Source of the DNA: Geobacter sp. DSM 9736
Lineage (GTDB): Bacteria > Desulfobacterota > Desulfuromonadia > Geobacterales > Geobacteraceae
NCBI RefSeq assembly: GCF_900187405.1
Contig: NZ_LT896716.1
Coordinates: 806,001 to 870,000, forward strand
Reading direction: 5' to 3'
DNA length: 64,000 bases
A program made the translations under genes and the position numbers. The first letter of the stretch is position 1, and each line of letters opens with the position of its first letter. A model generated the notes under the pieces. It did no database searches, was not told the origin of the DNA, and was given only the letters and a program-made list of their open reading frames with translations. Shown here in pieces: positions 10,120-18,866 of the stretch.

Positions 10120-10128
10120 AATGACAGG

Positions 10129-10713
10129 TTACCCTCCCTGTCCGTTTACGTTGCTGGTTGCGGAGTTGCTTATTTTCTTCAGTATGGAGTTCACTGTCTC
10201 TTCCAGCCTCTGCTCCTGCTGATATCTAAGATCAGCAGCGGCAAACTCGCGTTCGGCTCGTTTTTCAATGCTTGCAGTCGTCGCAACTTGGCCATAGGGC
10301 ATTGTCTCGTAGTGGATGTGGGGGCCGGTCGACCTGCCGGAATTACCCGACAGGGCTATCACGGTGCCCGCTTCTACATGCTCTCCCAGCCGGACGTTGA
10401 AGGAAGAATTATGCCCGTAAAGGGTCCGGTTGCCGTTAGCATGTTCGAGAATGACGGTGGTTCCGTGGCCGCCGTGGGTGCCGGCGAAAACCACCCGCCC
10501 GCCCCTAGTGGCTCGGACGGGGGTTCCTGTCGGCACTGCGATGTCTATGCCGCGGTGGTAAACAGGTCTACCGCTGCCGAAGGGATCGATACGCCATCCT
10601 ACCCTGGAGGTAACGACTCCTGTGGTAACCGGCAAATCGAGGTCGGCTCCGGCGGAGAGCGGCAGAGCCAAAAGCATCACGGCGATGAGGAAAATGAGCG
10701 TCCCTGACCGCAA
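10129..10713 (-). CDS. Secreted M23-family (LytM-type) metallopeptidase
   Basis: 194 residues. The signal peptide (LIFLIAVMLLALPLSAGA) sends it to the periplasm. The M23 zinc site is visible as HRGIDIA, GHGTTVILEHANG, LYGHNS and HIHYE (the HxH pair is the catalytic/zinc motif). Such enzymes cut peptidoglycan cross-links, or act as septal or envelope regulators when degenerate; here the zinc ligands look intact. The start appears to be TTG at 10713, 3 bp after the cysK stop. A GTG or ATG about 11 codons inside is an alternative but would shorten the signal peptide. C-terminal residues ~150–194 are charged and helical. Confidence 0.85.
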   Translation of the reverse strand: MRSGTLIFLIAVMLLALPLSAGADLDLPVTTGVVTSRVGWRIDPFGSGRPVYHRGIDIAVPTGTPVRATRGGRVVFAGTHGGHGTTVILEHANGNRTLYGHNSSFNVRLGEHVEAGTVIALSGNSGRSTGPHIHYETMPYGQVATTASIEKRAEREFAAADLRYQQEQRLEETVNSILKKISNSATSNVNGQGG

Positions 10714-10716
10714 GCG

Positions 10717-11646
10717 CTACAGCCCCTGAAAAAGAACCGTACTCAAATACCGCTCTCCCGTGTCGGGAAGGATAACCACGATCATCTTCCCGTGGTTCTC
10801 CCTCCTCACGGCTATTTCCATGGCTGCGAATGCTGCTGCGCCGGAGGATATGCCGACCAGCAACCCTTCCTCCCGCGCTAGTCTGCGGGCAGTGTCGATT
10901 GCTTCCTCGTTGGATACCTGAAAGATCTCGTCGATCACCTTACGGTTGAGGATCTCAGGCACGAAACCGGCACCTATGCCCTGGATTTTGTGGGCTCCCG
11001 GTTCACCACCGGAGAGAACCGGGGAATCCAGGGGTTCGACCGCAACAACCCTGACCGAGGGCTTCCTCTTTTTAAGAACCTCGCCTACGCCGGTTATGGT
11101 CCCGCCTGTTCCCACACCTGCCACGAGGATGTCCACTTTGCCGTCTGTGTCCTTCCAGATCTCTTCGGCTGTCGTAAACCGGTGGATATGGGGGTTTGCG
11201 GGGTTCTTGAACTGCTGTGGAATAAAAGACCCGGGCGTTTCCGCCGCCAGTTCTTCCGCTCTTCTTACGGCACCCTTCATCCCTTCTGTTCCAGGGGTCA
11301 GCACAAGTTCAGCACCGTAGGCTTTCAGTAGATTTCTCCGCTCCATGCTCATGGTCTCTGGCATGGTGAGGATAAGGCGGTATCCTTTGGCGGCGCATAT
11401 ATATGCGAGGGCAATTCCCGTGTTCCCGCTTGTCGGCTCGATGATTACCGTGTCCCGGTGGATGAGGCCACGTGCTTCCGCATCCTTGATCATGGAGAAT
11501 CCGATGCGGTCCTTGACGCTGCCGCCCGGATTGAACGACTCCAACTTTCCGATAATGTCCGCTTCCAACCCCCGTGTTATCTCGGAAAGCTTCAACATCG
11601 GTGTCTTCCCGATGAGGTCAGTCATATTCTTGTAGATCTTCGACAT
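10717..11646 (-). CDS. cysK: Cysteine synthase A (O-acetylserine sulfhydrylase)
   Basis: 309 residues from the ATG at 11646 (GAGG site upstream; the 16 extra upstream codons are not supported). It is a PLP enzyme making L-cysteine from O-acetylserine and sulfide. The PLP lysine lies in [13 protein letters not shown], the substrate loop is [12 protein letters not shown], and the phosphate-binding loop is [11 protein letters not shown]. Length is normal. Position among thiol-rich and metal-handling genes may simply be chance; the gene is housekeeping-like. Confidence 0.95.
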   Translation of the reverse strand: MSKIYKNMTDLIGKTPMLKLSEITRGLEADIIGKLESFNPGGSVKDRIGFSMIKDAEARGLIHRDTVIIEPTSGNTGIALAYICAAKGYRLILTMPETMSMERRNLLKAYGAELVLTPGTEGMKGAVRRAEELAAETPGSFIPQQFKNPANPHIHRFTTAEEIWKDTDGKVDILVAGVGTGGTITGVGEVLKKRKPSVRVVAVEPLDSPVLSGGEPGAHKIQGIGAGFVPEILNRKVIDEIFQVSNEEAIDTARRLAREEGLLVGISSGAAAFAAMEIAVRRENHGKMIVVILPDTGERYLSTVLFQGL

Positions 11647-11687
11647 TATTCGATCCTCGTATTCATTTAGTGCTGACTGACTGCACC

Positions 11688-11864
11688 TTAGCAATGCTTA
11701 AGGCACTCTTCAGAACTCATGATGATGGAGCAGATTTTTTCCGTTCCCTTATGGGCGGCAGATATTGTCGGCTTCCCCATCGTCAGGGTGAGCATTACTG
11801 CGGACAAGGCGAGAAATTTCCAAAACAGCATCTTCTGAAGGGAATTGATAATTCTTTCTTCCAT
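11688..11864 (-). CDS. Small secreted protein, 58 residues, two C-terminal cysteines
   Basis: A small gene with an excellent ribosome-binding site (AGGAGG, 7 nt before the ATG at 11864). The product starts [20 protein letters not shown], has a hydrophobic signal-type stretch ([14 protein letters not shown]) and a mature part of about 23 residues ending SSEECLKHC. No family recognised. It follows the small lipoprotein gene by 27 bp in the same direction, and both are probably one transcript. A periplasmic metal or thiol role is possible but unproven. Confidence 0.6.
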   Translation of the reverse strand: MEERIINSLQKMLFWKFLALSAVMLTLTMGKPTISAAHKGTEKICSIIMSSEECLKHC

Positions 11865-11891
11865 GGCGCTACCTCCTGTTGTTCTCGTGCG

Positions 11892-12083
11892 TTAGTGTGA
11901 GTGTCCGCCGTTGCTGCCGGACCTGCCTTTGTACCCCGTGCTTGATCCGTTACCATAACGACGATACTCATCGTGTCTATCCGCTGGACCCGCGTATTTT
12001 CCGTCCAGAAAATCTAATACCACACAGCCCGACAGCAGGGAAACGATCCCTGCCAGTATGAGCATCCTGCAAACGTTTTTCAT
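11892..12083 (-). CDS. Small lipoprotein, 63 residues
   Basis: The start is ATG at 12083 after GGGAG; a second ATG two codons upstream is less well placed. The signal peptide MLILAGIVSLLSGC ends in a lipobox, so the product is lipid-anchored. The mature part is short, Tyr/Gly/Ser-rich and ends GSNGGHSH, a possible weak metal-binding tail. No family recognised. Confidence 0.65.
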   Translation of the reverse strand: MKNVCRMLILAGIVSLLSGCVVLDFLDGKYAGPADRHDEYRRYGNGSSTGYKGRSGSNGGHSH

Positions 12084-12132
12084 GGCCACTCCCTATTTGA
12101 TAATAAGCCTTTGCATCAGCTCGTTACTTTAT

Positions 12133-12177
12133 AAAAAACGGCGCACTCCAAGAAGGAGGGTAAAACAGAAGTGCGCC
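12133..12177 (-). terminator. Terminator after the YHS gene
   Basis: GGCGCACT (12140–12147) pairs with AGTGCGCC (12170–12177); inside is a smaller CTCC/GGAG pairing. Reading leftward the stem is followed by TTTTTT. It ends the leftward 12.88 kb operon. Confidence 0.8.
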
Positions 12178-12182
12178 AAACT

Positions 12183-12341
12183 TCATGTTCCTAGAGCGGC
12201 GTAACGTGCAGGAGCAATCCGGAACTTCTCCAGGCATTCGTAACAGCAGAAGTAGTAGAAACTTCCACGGTATGAAAGGATCCCGTTCGCTTTCCGCCAG
12301 TCGATCAGTTCGCCGCAGACGGGGTCTCTGGCGATGTCCAT
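12183..12341 (-). CDS. Small YHS-domain protein
   Basis: 52 residues from the ATG at 12341 (AGGA site). It is essentially a single YHS domain: DPVCGELIDW, then YRGSFYYFCCYECLEKF and a trailing PARY. The cysteines fit metal binding as in the N-terminal module of the copper ATPase at 3.3 kb. No signal peptide, so it is cytoplasmic. It is the second gene of an operon started by the periplasmic protein gene 23 bp upstream. Confidence 0.75.
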   Translation of the reverse strand: MDIARDPVCGELIDWRKANGILSYRGSFYYFCCYECLEKFRIAPARYAALGT

Positions 12342-12364
12342 CTCAGCCGTTCCTGTCGTGCTTT

Positions 12365-12883
12365 TTACAGAGCTATCAGCATCATCGGTATCATCATGAG
12401 GAGCATCAACCCTCCTCCCCACCAGCCCCATTTGCCGCCACCGAAATGATGGGAGAAGAAGCCGTGGCCCTCGTGTCCCGAGGGTTTTGCTTCTCCGACC
12501 GTAGCATTGACCTCGTAACGGATAGCTTCGGCATGCTGCTGTGGATCGGCGACGGTCGCTACAACCTTATAGTCACCGGTTTTTTCAAAGCTCCACGAAT
12601 CGATGTATTCATCTTCCAGAACATCAACCTCTCGTTTCAGCACCGGTTCAGCTTTGTCCTTCTCGTACACTTCAAGGGTTACTTTTCTGTCGGTAACCGG
12701 CTGCCCGTCCTTTTCAAGCTTCAGTGCAAGGTTCACCTTGCTTTCTGCCGTCAGTTCGTCCGGCGATAGCTTGACCGTAGCTTTCAGATCGTTTTGCGTG
12801 AAGCTCTGTTCCATTGCCAGTGCCAAAGCAGGCATACCAAGAATAAGGCATAGAGTTGTGAGATAGAGAACCTTGTGTATCAC
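12365..12883 (-). CDS. Periplasmic YtkA/FixH-like protein with a C-terminal membrane anchor
   Basis: 172 residues. The start is GTG at 12883, five bases after GGAGG; upstream in-frame codons are unsupported. Signal peptide VLYLTTLCLILGMPALALA, then a β-rich region (TVKLSPDELTAESKVNLALK, LEVYEKDKAEPVL, GDYKVVATVAD) that resembles YtkA/FixH-type Ig-fold domains. A Gly/His-rich segment (GHEGHGFFSHHFGGG) precedes a C-terminal hydrophobic, Met-rich helix. It lies under a strong σ54-type promoter. A related soluble protein follows the CusA gene at 40.4 kb, so a copper-linked periplasmic role is likely but inferred. Confidence 0.65.
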   Translation of the reverse strand: MIHKVLYLTTLCLILGMPALALAMEQSFTQNDLKATVKLSPDELTAESKVNLALKLEKDGQPVTDRKVTLEVYEKDKAEPVLKREVDVLEDEYIDSWSFEKTGDYKVVATVADPQQHAEAIRYEVNATVGEAKPSGHEGHGFFSHHFGGGKWGWWGGGLMLLMMIPMMLIAL

Positions 12884-12917
12884 TGTTACCTCCGGGATTG
12901 GTTTTGAATCAACTTGA

Positions 12918-12932
12918 GCAAACGTTGTGCCA
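12918..12932 (-). promoter_or_regulatory. σ54-type −24/−12 promoter
   Basis: On the minus strand the sequence reads TGGCACAACGTTTGCT: GG at −24, exactly ten bases, then GC at −12, a full match to the σ54 consensus. Transcription would start near 12907, about 25 bp before the GTG start of the FixH-like gene. Confidence 0.75.
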
Positions 12933-13008
12933 GAATAAAACATAAGTAAAAACAGCTAGTTGTGTAGAATGTCGGATGCTGGTATGTGAAGAAAAAACTA
13001 CATCAATA

Positions 13009-13022
13009 GCAGTATATTCTCC
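13009..13022. promoter_or_regulatory. Upstream dyad resembling GCAGAATATTCTGC
   Basis: GCAGTATATTCTCC matches 12 of 14 bases of the perfect palindrome at 25.9 kb. It is centred about 108 bp upstream of the expected σ54 start, a normal enhancer distance. Confidence 0.45.
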
Positions 13023-13316
13023 GCTACGATGAGCAAACACCGGCACCTTGCCGTTCAGGGGACGTTTCTGTGGCAGAGGCTTTTATACTCAGGCATCCTT
13101 GCGGGGGATTTAGAGAAATGCGTGAGTATTGAGGCGATAATCTGACACACCTGCTTAATATTCCTCAGGATATTAATCGCCGCTTCGATTGGCATCATGG
13201 CTATGCCTTGAATTTTAAAAGAGATCTGAAAAGTCCTGCTCTCGGCATGGAGATTGAAACGCTTGAGTAATGGAAGCTTCGAGCGGTGCAAAAATGACGA
13301 AAGCGAGGTCTAAGAC

Positions 13317-13754
13317 ATGGACTCATTCAACGCAATGGAAATTAGCGCTTCAGCTTTAACGGCAGAGAGAAGGAGAATGAACCTGATTTCCAACAACCTC
13401 GCCAATGCAAATTCAACTCGCACTGCCGAAGGAGGACCATATAAGCGCAAGGACGCGGTGTTTGCAGCCGTATCTGCGCCCGGTTCGTTCGCGGAAGCTA
13501 TGGGGCGTGCAAGAGGAAGAGAGCCGCAGAAGGTTGAGGTAATGGAAATTGTCGAAGATCAAAACCCTCCGCGGATGCAGTACGATCCTACGCATCCCGA
13601 TGCGGACCCGAAAGGGTATGTGGCATATCCCAATGTAAACGTTGTGGAGGAGATGGCTGACATGATGGCTGCAACGAGGGCTTACGAGGCAAACGTTACA
13701 GCCTCGAAGGCTGCGATGAGTATGGAAATGAAGGCGCTAGAGCTGCTGAAATAG
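13317..13754 (+). CDS. flgC: Flagellar basal-body rod protein FlgC (orphan copy)
   Basis: 145 residues. The FlgC signatures are complete: the N-terminal ALTAERRRMNLISNNLANAN, the central YPNVNVVEEMADMM, and the C-terminal TRAYEANVTASKAAMSMEMK. FlgC is a proximal-rod component of the flagellum. It is preceded by a GCGAGG site. No other flagellar gene is nearby; it stands alone between metal and hydrogenase genes. A decayed second copy lies at 31.55 kb, so the two copies flank the hydrogenase region. Confidence 0.92.
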   Translation: MDSFNAMEISASALTAERRRMNLISNNLANANSTRTAEGGPYKRKDAVFAAVSAPGSFAEAMGRARGREPQKVEVMEIVEDQNPPRMQYDPTHPDADPKGYVAYPNVNVVEEMADMMAATRAYEANVTASKAAMSMEMKALELLK

Positions 13755-13930
13755 CTCCAGCCGACAGTTGATGTACATTTTTCGGAGCGGCTCAACTTGT
13801 TCAGTAATAAAGCTCTTACACTATGAAAAAGCATGGCATGCGGTGCTGGTCGTTTGCTGCCTGGGGGCTCGGCAGATATTAAAAATGGCTGCCAGTTGCT
13901 GCTGGACTACTGACGGAGTAATCTCCAAAT

Positions 13931-14944
13931 TCAGCAAATCCGCGGCAGTTGTTCACCTGCCAGCATCTCAACCGCCCGGATTCCTCCGATGGAGGTTTGC
14001 AGCTGTACTTTTCCGCCGCCGGTTCCGGTTACTTCACCGATAATCGCACTGTTCTTCCCGAGAGGGTGCTTACGCATGCGGGCCAGCACCCGGTCGACAG
14101 CATCCGGAGCTACAAAAAGTAAAAGCTTGCCTTCATTCGCCACGTAGAGCGGGTCCAGCCCCAGCAATGAACAGGCTCCCTTGACTGCTTTTCCCATCGG
14201 CAGAGCCGCTTCTTCAAGCATTACCGTTACCTCGGACTGAACGGCTATTTCCTTGATGGTTGTCGCAACTCCTCCTCGGGTCGGATCGCGTAACACATGG
14301 ACAGCCTCCCCCCCTTCTTTCAGAAGCTCTTCAACCAGCCCGTTGAGAGGGGCGCAGTCACTGGTAATTTCCGTTTCCAGTTCCAGCCCCTCCCGTGAAG
14401 CCAGCACGGCAATCCCGTGGTCCCCGATGGTGCCGTTGATTATGATTCTGTCCCCCTGCTGGGCGCGGCTACCGTCGATCCGATAATCATAGTCGTAAAC
14501 GCCTACGCCTGAAGTATTTATAAATATCTTATCCGCCTTGCCTCGGGGGACGACCTTGGTATCCCCGGTTACGATTGTTACCCCGGCTTGGTCTGCCGCT
14601 TGCCGCATTGCCTTCAGAATAATGGTTAGGTCGCCTCGGCTGAACCCCTCTTCGATTATCAGTCCCACGCTCAGGCATAGCGGGCGGGCGCCCACCATGG
14701 CCAGATCGTTGACAGTGCCATATACCGCCAGCTCGCCTATGTTGCCGCCCGGAAAGAAGATCGGGTCAACAACATAAGAGTCGGTGGTAAAGGCGAATCG
14801 CCTTCCTCCATGTGAGACAAGTGCGGCATCGTTCTGCTCGTCAGGTGACTTGCCCGATAGTACGGGAATGATCAGACCGGACAGCAACTGGTGGGAAAGT
14901 TTCCCGCCGCTGCCATGGCCAAGTAGGATGAGGTCTTTATCCAA
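13931..14944 (-). CDS. hypE: Hydrogenase maturation protein HypE
   Basis: About 337 residues. HypE dehydrates the carbamoyl group passed to its C-terminal cysteine by HypF, giving the thiocyanate that supplies cyanide to the hydrogenase iron. The invariant C-terminal PRIC is present with Cys last. ATP-binding features of the PurM-like fold are visible (HGSGGKLSHQLL, NDAALV, GTVNDLAMVGARP, RDPTRGGVATTI). The start is TTG at 14944, seven bases after AGGAG; a TTG two codons upstream would be too close to the site. It is separated from hypD by 295 bp (14945–15239) in which I see no gene. Confidence 0.93.
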   Translation of the reverse strand: MDKDLILLGHGSGGKLSHQLLSGLIIPVLSGKSPDEQNDAALVSHGGRRFAFTTDSYVVDPIFFPGGNIGELAVYGTVNDLAMVGARPLCLSVGLIIEEGFSRGDLTIILKAMRQAADQAGVTIVTGDTKVVPRGKADKIFINTSGVGVYDYDYRIDGSRAQQGDRIIINGTIGDHGIAVLASREGLELETEITSDCAPLNGLVEELLKEGGEAVHVLRDPTRGGVATTIKEIAVQSEVTVMLEEAALPMGKAVKGACSLLGLDPLYVANEGKLLLFVAPDAVDRVLARMRKHPLGKNSAIIGEVTGTGGGKVQLQTSIGGIRAVEMLAGEQLPRIC

Positions 14945-15239
14945 GTGCAATCTCCTTGTTTATAGTAGATGTAATTGCGTGAGCGATGAAAGGTCGCTTC
15001 CGCTGCGTGCGTCTGTCTTTGCGGGCTTGACGGGTCGATCTCAGCGGCGGTTTACGCCGCAAGTGGGGGGACAGCCGTTCCGGCGACCGGCCCCGGTATC
15101 TCCGCTCCACCGAACCGCCATCTCTCATAAATTCAGGAAGAAAGCACAATAGGGGGTTCAGAGCAGAGAAACTCGATGTCAACAAAGCAGGCGGAATAGT
15201 CCGGGCTGTCAGCGTTGCCTCGCGTGGTTATAGTTCCGC

Positions 15240-16331
15240 CTAAAGCCCGTATTTGAAGACTGCCGCACAGGTCCCCTCCGAGGATACCATGCACGCTCCG
15301 ACGGGAGATTCAGGTGTACACGCGGCACCAAAGAGCGGACACTGGGGAGGAGATGCCTTCCCTTTGAGAATTTCCCCGCATAAGCAGGCCAGCGGCTCCT
15401 GCGGCTCTTCGACCGTGACTGGTATAGAGACTTCCGCGTCAAAGGCTCTGTATCGTTCCGCAATTGCCAGCCCGCTTCCGGGAATGACGCCCAGCCCGCG
15501 CCATGCGGCGTCGCAGACGGTGAAAACCTGTGCCAGGACCTCCTGGGCTCTCCGGTTTCCTTCCCGCTTCACCACGCGGCTGTATTGGATTTCCACCTCG
15601 CAGCGCCCTTCCATTACTTGGCGCGCCAGCATTTCCACTCCCTGCATTATGTCCGTCGGCTCGAAACCGGTCACGACACACGGCACATGGTGTTCTTCCG
15701 CAAGGGCTCGGTACGCATCCGCACCGATAATGGCGCTGACATGGGCAGGGCATATATAACCGTCGATTCCAAGTTCCGGATCCGAAGTGAGAACTTCCAT
15801 CGCATAGGGAATCGTCTTGTTGTTTGCGAGCACGAAGTAATTATCCAGCCCCAGCTGATCAGCTGCCAGAATGCTCCCCGCAATGGGAGATGCGGTTGTC
15901 TCGAAACCCACTCCGAGAAATACCACCCGGAGGTTTGGGTTGTGCTGCGCCAGCTTGACGGCATCGAGCGGAGAATAAACAATGCGGATGTCTGCACCAC
16001 GGGCGCGCTCTTCTATCAGCGACGAACTGGAGCCGGGAACCCGAAGCATGTCGCCGAAGCTGGCTACTATGGTTCGCGGCAGACGGCTGTATGCAACAGC
16101 CTTGTCCACATACCCGATGGGAGTTACGCAGACGGGACAGCCCGGTCCGGAAATGAGGCGGACCTGGGCGGGGAGCAGGCTGCGAATCCCGTATTGATAG
16201 ATGGACATGGTGTGGGTGCCGCAAACCTCCATGAAGGCCATCGGCTTCTCCCTTCCCGACACGGCCTCCCGGATCCTTGCCGCCAACCCAAGAACGGTGG
16301 CTTTGTCCCGAAACTGATCAAGATAGTTCAT
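15240..16331 (-). CDS. hypD: Hydrogenase maturation protein HypD
   Basis: 363 residues. HypD is the Fe-S scaffold that, with HypC, assembles Fe(CN)2CO for [NiFe] hydrogenases. Visible family motifs are FMEVCGTHTMSIYQYGI (active-site Cys), GPGCPVCVTP (redox cysteines), GFETTASPIAGS and CGEILKGKASPPQCPLFG (cluster cysteines). Its ATG overlaps the hypC stop by four bases (ATGA), typical of this pair. Confidence 0.96.
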   Translation of the reverse strand: MNYLDQFRDKATVLGLAARIREAVSGREKPMAFMEVCGTHTMSIYQYGIRSLLPAQVRLISGPGCPVCVTPIGYVDKAVAYSRLPRTIVASFGDMLRVPGSSSSLIEERARGADIRIVYSPLDAVKLAQHNPNLRVVFLGVGFETTASPIAGSILAADQLGLDNYFVLANNKTIPYAMEVLTSDPELGIDGYICPAHVSAIIGADAYRALAEEHHVPCVVTGFEPTDIMQGVEMLARQVMEGRCEVEIQYSRVVKREGNRRAQEVLAQVFTVCDAAWRGLGVIPGSGLAIAERYRAFDAEVSIPVTVEEPQEPLACLCGEILKGKASPPQCPLFGAACTPESPVGACMVSSEGTCAAVFKYGL

Positions 16332-16558
16332 AGCATATCCTCCGGCCGGAAGAGCTCGCGCATCAGTTCCAGGGTCTGCAGGGCATCTTCTTCATCCAGG
16401 CGGGATATGGCAAACCCCGCATGGACGACTATAAAATCCCCCCCCCCGACCTCTTCATCCATGAGCATCAGGCTCGCTTCCCGTCTGACTCCATCTATTT
16501 CCGCCACTGCATTTGTGCCTTCAATGCCGATAATCCTCATGGGGACACCTACACACAT
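16328..16558 (-). CDS. hypC: Hydrogenase maturation chaperone HypC
   Basis: 76 residues beginning MCVGVPMRI; Cys2 is the essential residue that binds the iron centre and the large-subunit precursor. The rest fits the OB-fold family (VAEIDGVRREASLMLM, GDFIVVHAGFAISRLDEEDA). It overlaps hypD and follows hypF by 25 bp. Confidence 0.96.
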   Translation of the reverse strand: MCVGVPMRIIGIEGTNAVAEIDGVRREASLMLMDEEVGGGDFIVVHAGFAISRLDEEDALQTLELMRELFRPEDML

Positions 16559-16583
16559 TATCCTGTCTCCTTCTCGGGTTCGC

Positions 16584-18852
16584 TTAAACAGCCATGCGGC
16601 CGGCCACTACCGCTTGGCCGAGGGCAAGCCCTCCGTCATTGGGAGGAACAAGCCGGTGGACAAATACATCGTAGCCCCTTTGTTGAAGTGCATGGAACAA
16701 GCCTTCAGTAAGGAGCCTGTTCTGGAAGACACCTCCCGACAAGACAACTCGGTTTACCCCCGTATCCTCGCGGATCTTGCCGCACATATCGGCAGACGCG
16801 GCCACGATCGTATCGTGGAAAGAGCGGGCAAGCAAGGGGGGAGGTTGTCCCGCCAGCATGCCCTCGACAACGGCAGCCATGGTCGGTGTGCAGTCCGCTA
16901 CCAGCATTTCATTTTTTCGCACGATCTGGAAGGGTAGGGCATCCTTTTTCTGACAGCGCTCCGCGAGCGCTTCCAGTTCCAAAGCGGCCTGCCCTTCATA
17001 TGAGACCCTGTTCCTGAGGCCGATGATTGCCGCTACGGCATCGAACATTCTGCCGCAGCTGGACGTGGACGGTGAATTTATCCCGCTATCCATCATGCGA
17101 GCCAGTGTCTTCTTGTTACTCTGGCCGAGCGCCTCCAGGAAGGGCAGGGGCAGCTCAAAAGCTTTGTCACCGTAACAGGCACGGCAATAGGCGAGGGCCA
17201 TGCGGTAAGGCTCCTTTACAGCGGCATCTCCACCGGGCATCGGGACTTGACTGAAGTGGCCGATGCGACGGTAGGAACGGCAGTCCCCGAGCAGGAATTC
17301 TCCCCCCCAGATGGTCCCGTCTGGCCCATAGCCGGTGCCGTCGAAAATGACGCCTATGGCTTGCTCCTCGACCCGGTTTTCCGCCAGACATGAAGCCAGA
17401 TGGGCATGATGGTGCTGGACCCCCACGGTCGGAAGCCCCATCTGAGCTGCAAAGGTGGTTGAGTAATAATCAGGATGAAGATCATGTGCGACGATCTCCG
17501 GCTCCACATCCAGGACGTGCCGTAGGTGGGAAGCGGTTTCCTCTAGGAATCGTTGTACGGACACATTCTTCAAATCTCCGATATGCTGGCTCAGAAAGGC
17601 TGTATTGCCGCGGGTGATGCATGAAGTGGCCTTGAGTTCGGCACCTGTGGCTAAAACAGTTCGCTGAACTGCTGGGATTTGTATGCCGCGGGGAGCGAAG
17701 CCTCTGGAGCGCCGCAGGAAAAGCGGTCCTCCCTGAAATACCCGAATGACGGAATCGTCGGTAGCGGTATGGATCCGCCGGTCATTAGTCAGGAAAAAAT
17801 CGGCGATTCCTGCCAAGCGAGCAACGGCATCTTCCTCGGCATAGGCAATCGGTTCATCGCTTACATTGCCGCTGGTCATGACGAGGGCTGTGAAGTTTTC
17901 CCGCAGAAGCAGGTGGTGTAGCGGTGTGGATGGCAGCATCACTCCGAAGTAATCGTTAGCCGGTGCAACCATTCGGGCGATAACGTTTGCTTCTCTTTTT
18001 TTCAGAAGAACGACAGGTCGTTCCGTTCCGGAAAGAAGCTGCTGCTCGATTTTTCCGCATACCGCGTAGCTGCTTACTTCCGCAAGGCCGGCTGACATCA
18101 GGGCGAAAGGTTTTTCATCACGTCTCTTTCGCCGCCGCAGCTCCAATACGGCTTCTTCGTTGCAGGCATCCACAGCCAGATGGTAGCCGCCAATCCCCTT
18201 GACCGCGACTATCTTCCCCTCACGTAGAAGACCTATAGTTGCCGTCACGGACGCATCACCACACCTTCCGGTTTCACGACCGGATGCGTCGAGCAGCCTC
18301 AACCGAGGTCCGCACGTCGGACACGCATTGGGTTGGGCATGAAATCTTCGATCAGCCGGATTGTAGTACTCGGCCAGGCAGTCATCGCACAAGTCGAAAT
18401 CAGACATGGTGGTTAGTGCCCGGTCATAGGGCGTCCCGGTTATAATCGAGTAGCGCGGGCCGCAGTTGGTGCAGTTGATGAAGGGATAACGGTATCTGCG
18501 GTTCGCCGGATCGAACAATTCATGCAGGCAGTCGGGGCAGACATCGCAGTCCGGGCTGATGTGCGTGTTGCTCTCTCCTCCACCGCTGGAGAGAATAAGA
18601 AAGGAATCATCTCCATTCACAGGAAGCTCTGCTTTTTTAACGCGAGCTATGACTGCAAGGGGTGGAGCGTGCGGCTCCACCTCGAAGCAAAATTTATCGA
18701 CGGCGGCACAGCTTCCTTCCGCTTCAAGTTCGACACCGCCTGGAGTGTTGCGGACCCAACCATTGATACCGTGGCGTGCGGCCAACTTGTAGATGAAAGG
18801 CCGAAACGACGCCTTGAACGATACCCTCTATTTCAATTCTTACCCGCTTCAT
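16584..18852 (-). CDS. hypF: Carbamoyltransferase HypF, apparently frameshifted near the N-terminus
   Basis: HypF makes carbamoyl-AMP and loads HypE. From the ATG at 18852 the frame reads MKRVRIEIEGIVQGV and then continues wrongly; the expected GFRPFIYKLAARHG continues in another frame from about 18806. Two bases are missing after GTCG, in the acylphosphatase motif VQGVGFRPF. Downstream everything is intact to 16584 (733 codons): zinc fingers CDVCPDC…CTNCG and CDDC…CPTCG, a YrdC-like domain, and the Kae1-like domain with HHHAHLASCLAENRV, FDGTGYGPDG and VLSGGVFQNRLL. Adding two bases gives 756 residues, the normal length. It is either a sequencing error, a real null mutation, or an N-terminally shortened protein starting at TTG 18785. 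Confidence 0.9.
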
Positions 18853-18866
18853 GGAACGCCTGCGAT

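Larger units (their letters stand above)
9636..10128. other. 493-bp intergenic region with a long perfect hairpin
   Basis: Holds the upstream region of the leftward multicopper oxidase operon on one side and the 3' end of the M23 peptidase transcript on the other. A 14-bp perfect inverted repeat (9790–9827) and the peptidase terminator (10088–10119) are the only structures I find. I see no gene in it and no clear σ54 element for the oxidase operon. Confidence 0.6.
12884..13316. other. 433-bp intergenic region with regulatory elements
   Basis: Contains the σ54-type promoter of the leftward 12.88 kb operon and one upstream dyad (13009–13022). The remaining ~290 bp before flgC shows no gene I can support. 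Confidence 0.5.

Noticed and set aside
11670-11900. Rightward 76-codon frame over the small secreted protein gene
   Set aside because: It is antisense to a frame with an AGGAGG site and a clear signal peptide.
13055-13291. Leftward 78-codon frame before flgC
   Set aside because: No ribosome-binding site, no signal or domain, basic and mixed composition; more likely non-coding.
14945-15185. Leftward frame between hypD and hypE
   Set aside because: Arg/Ser/Pro-rich composition typical of a spurious frame; hypE start and site overlap its end.
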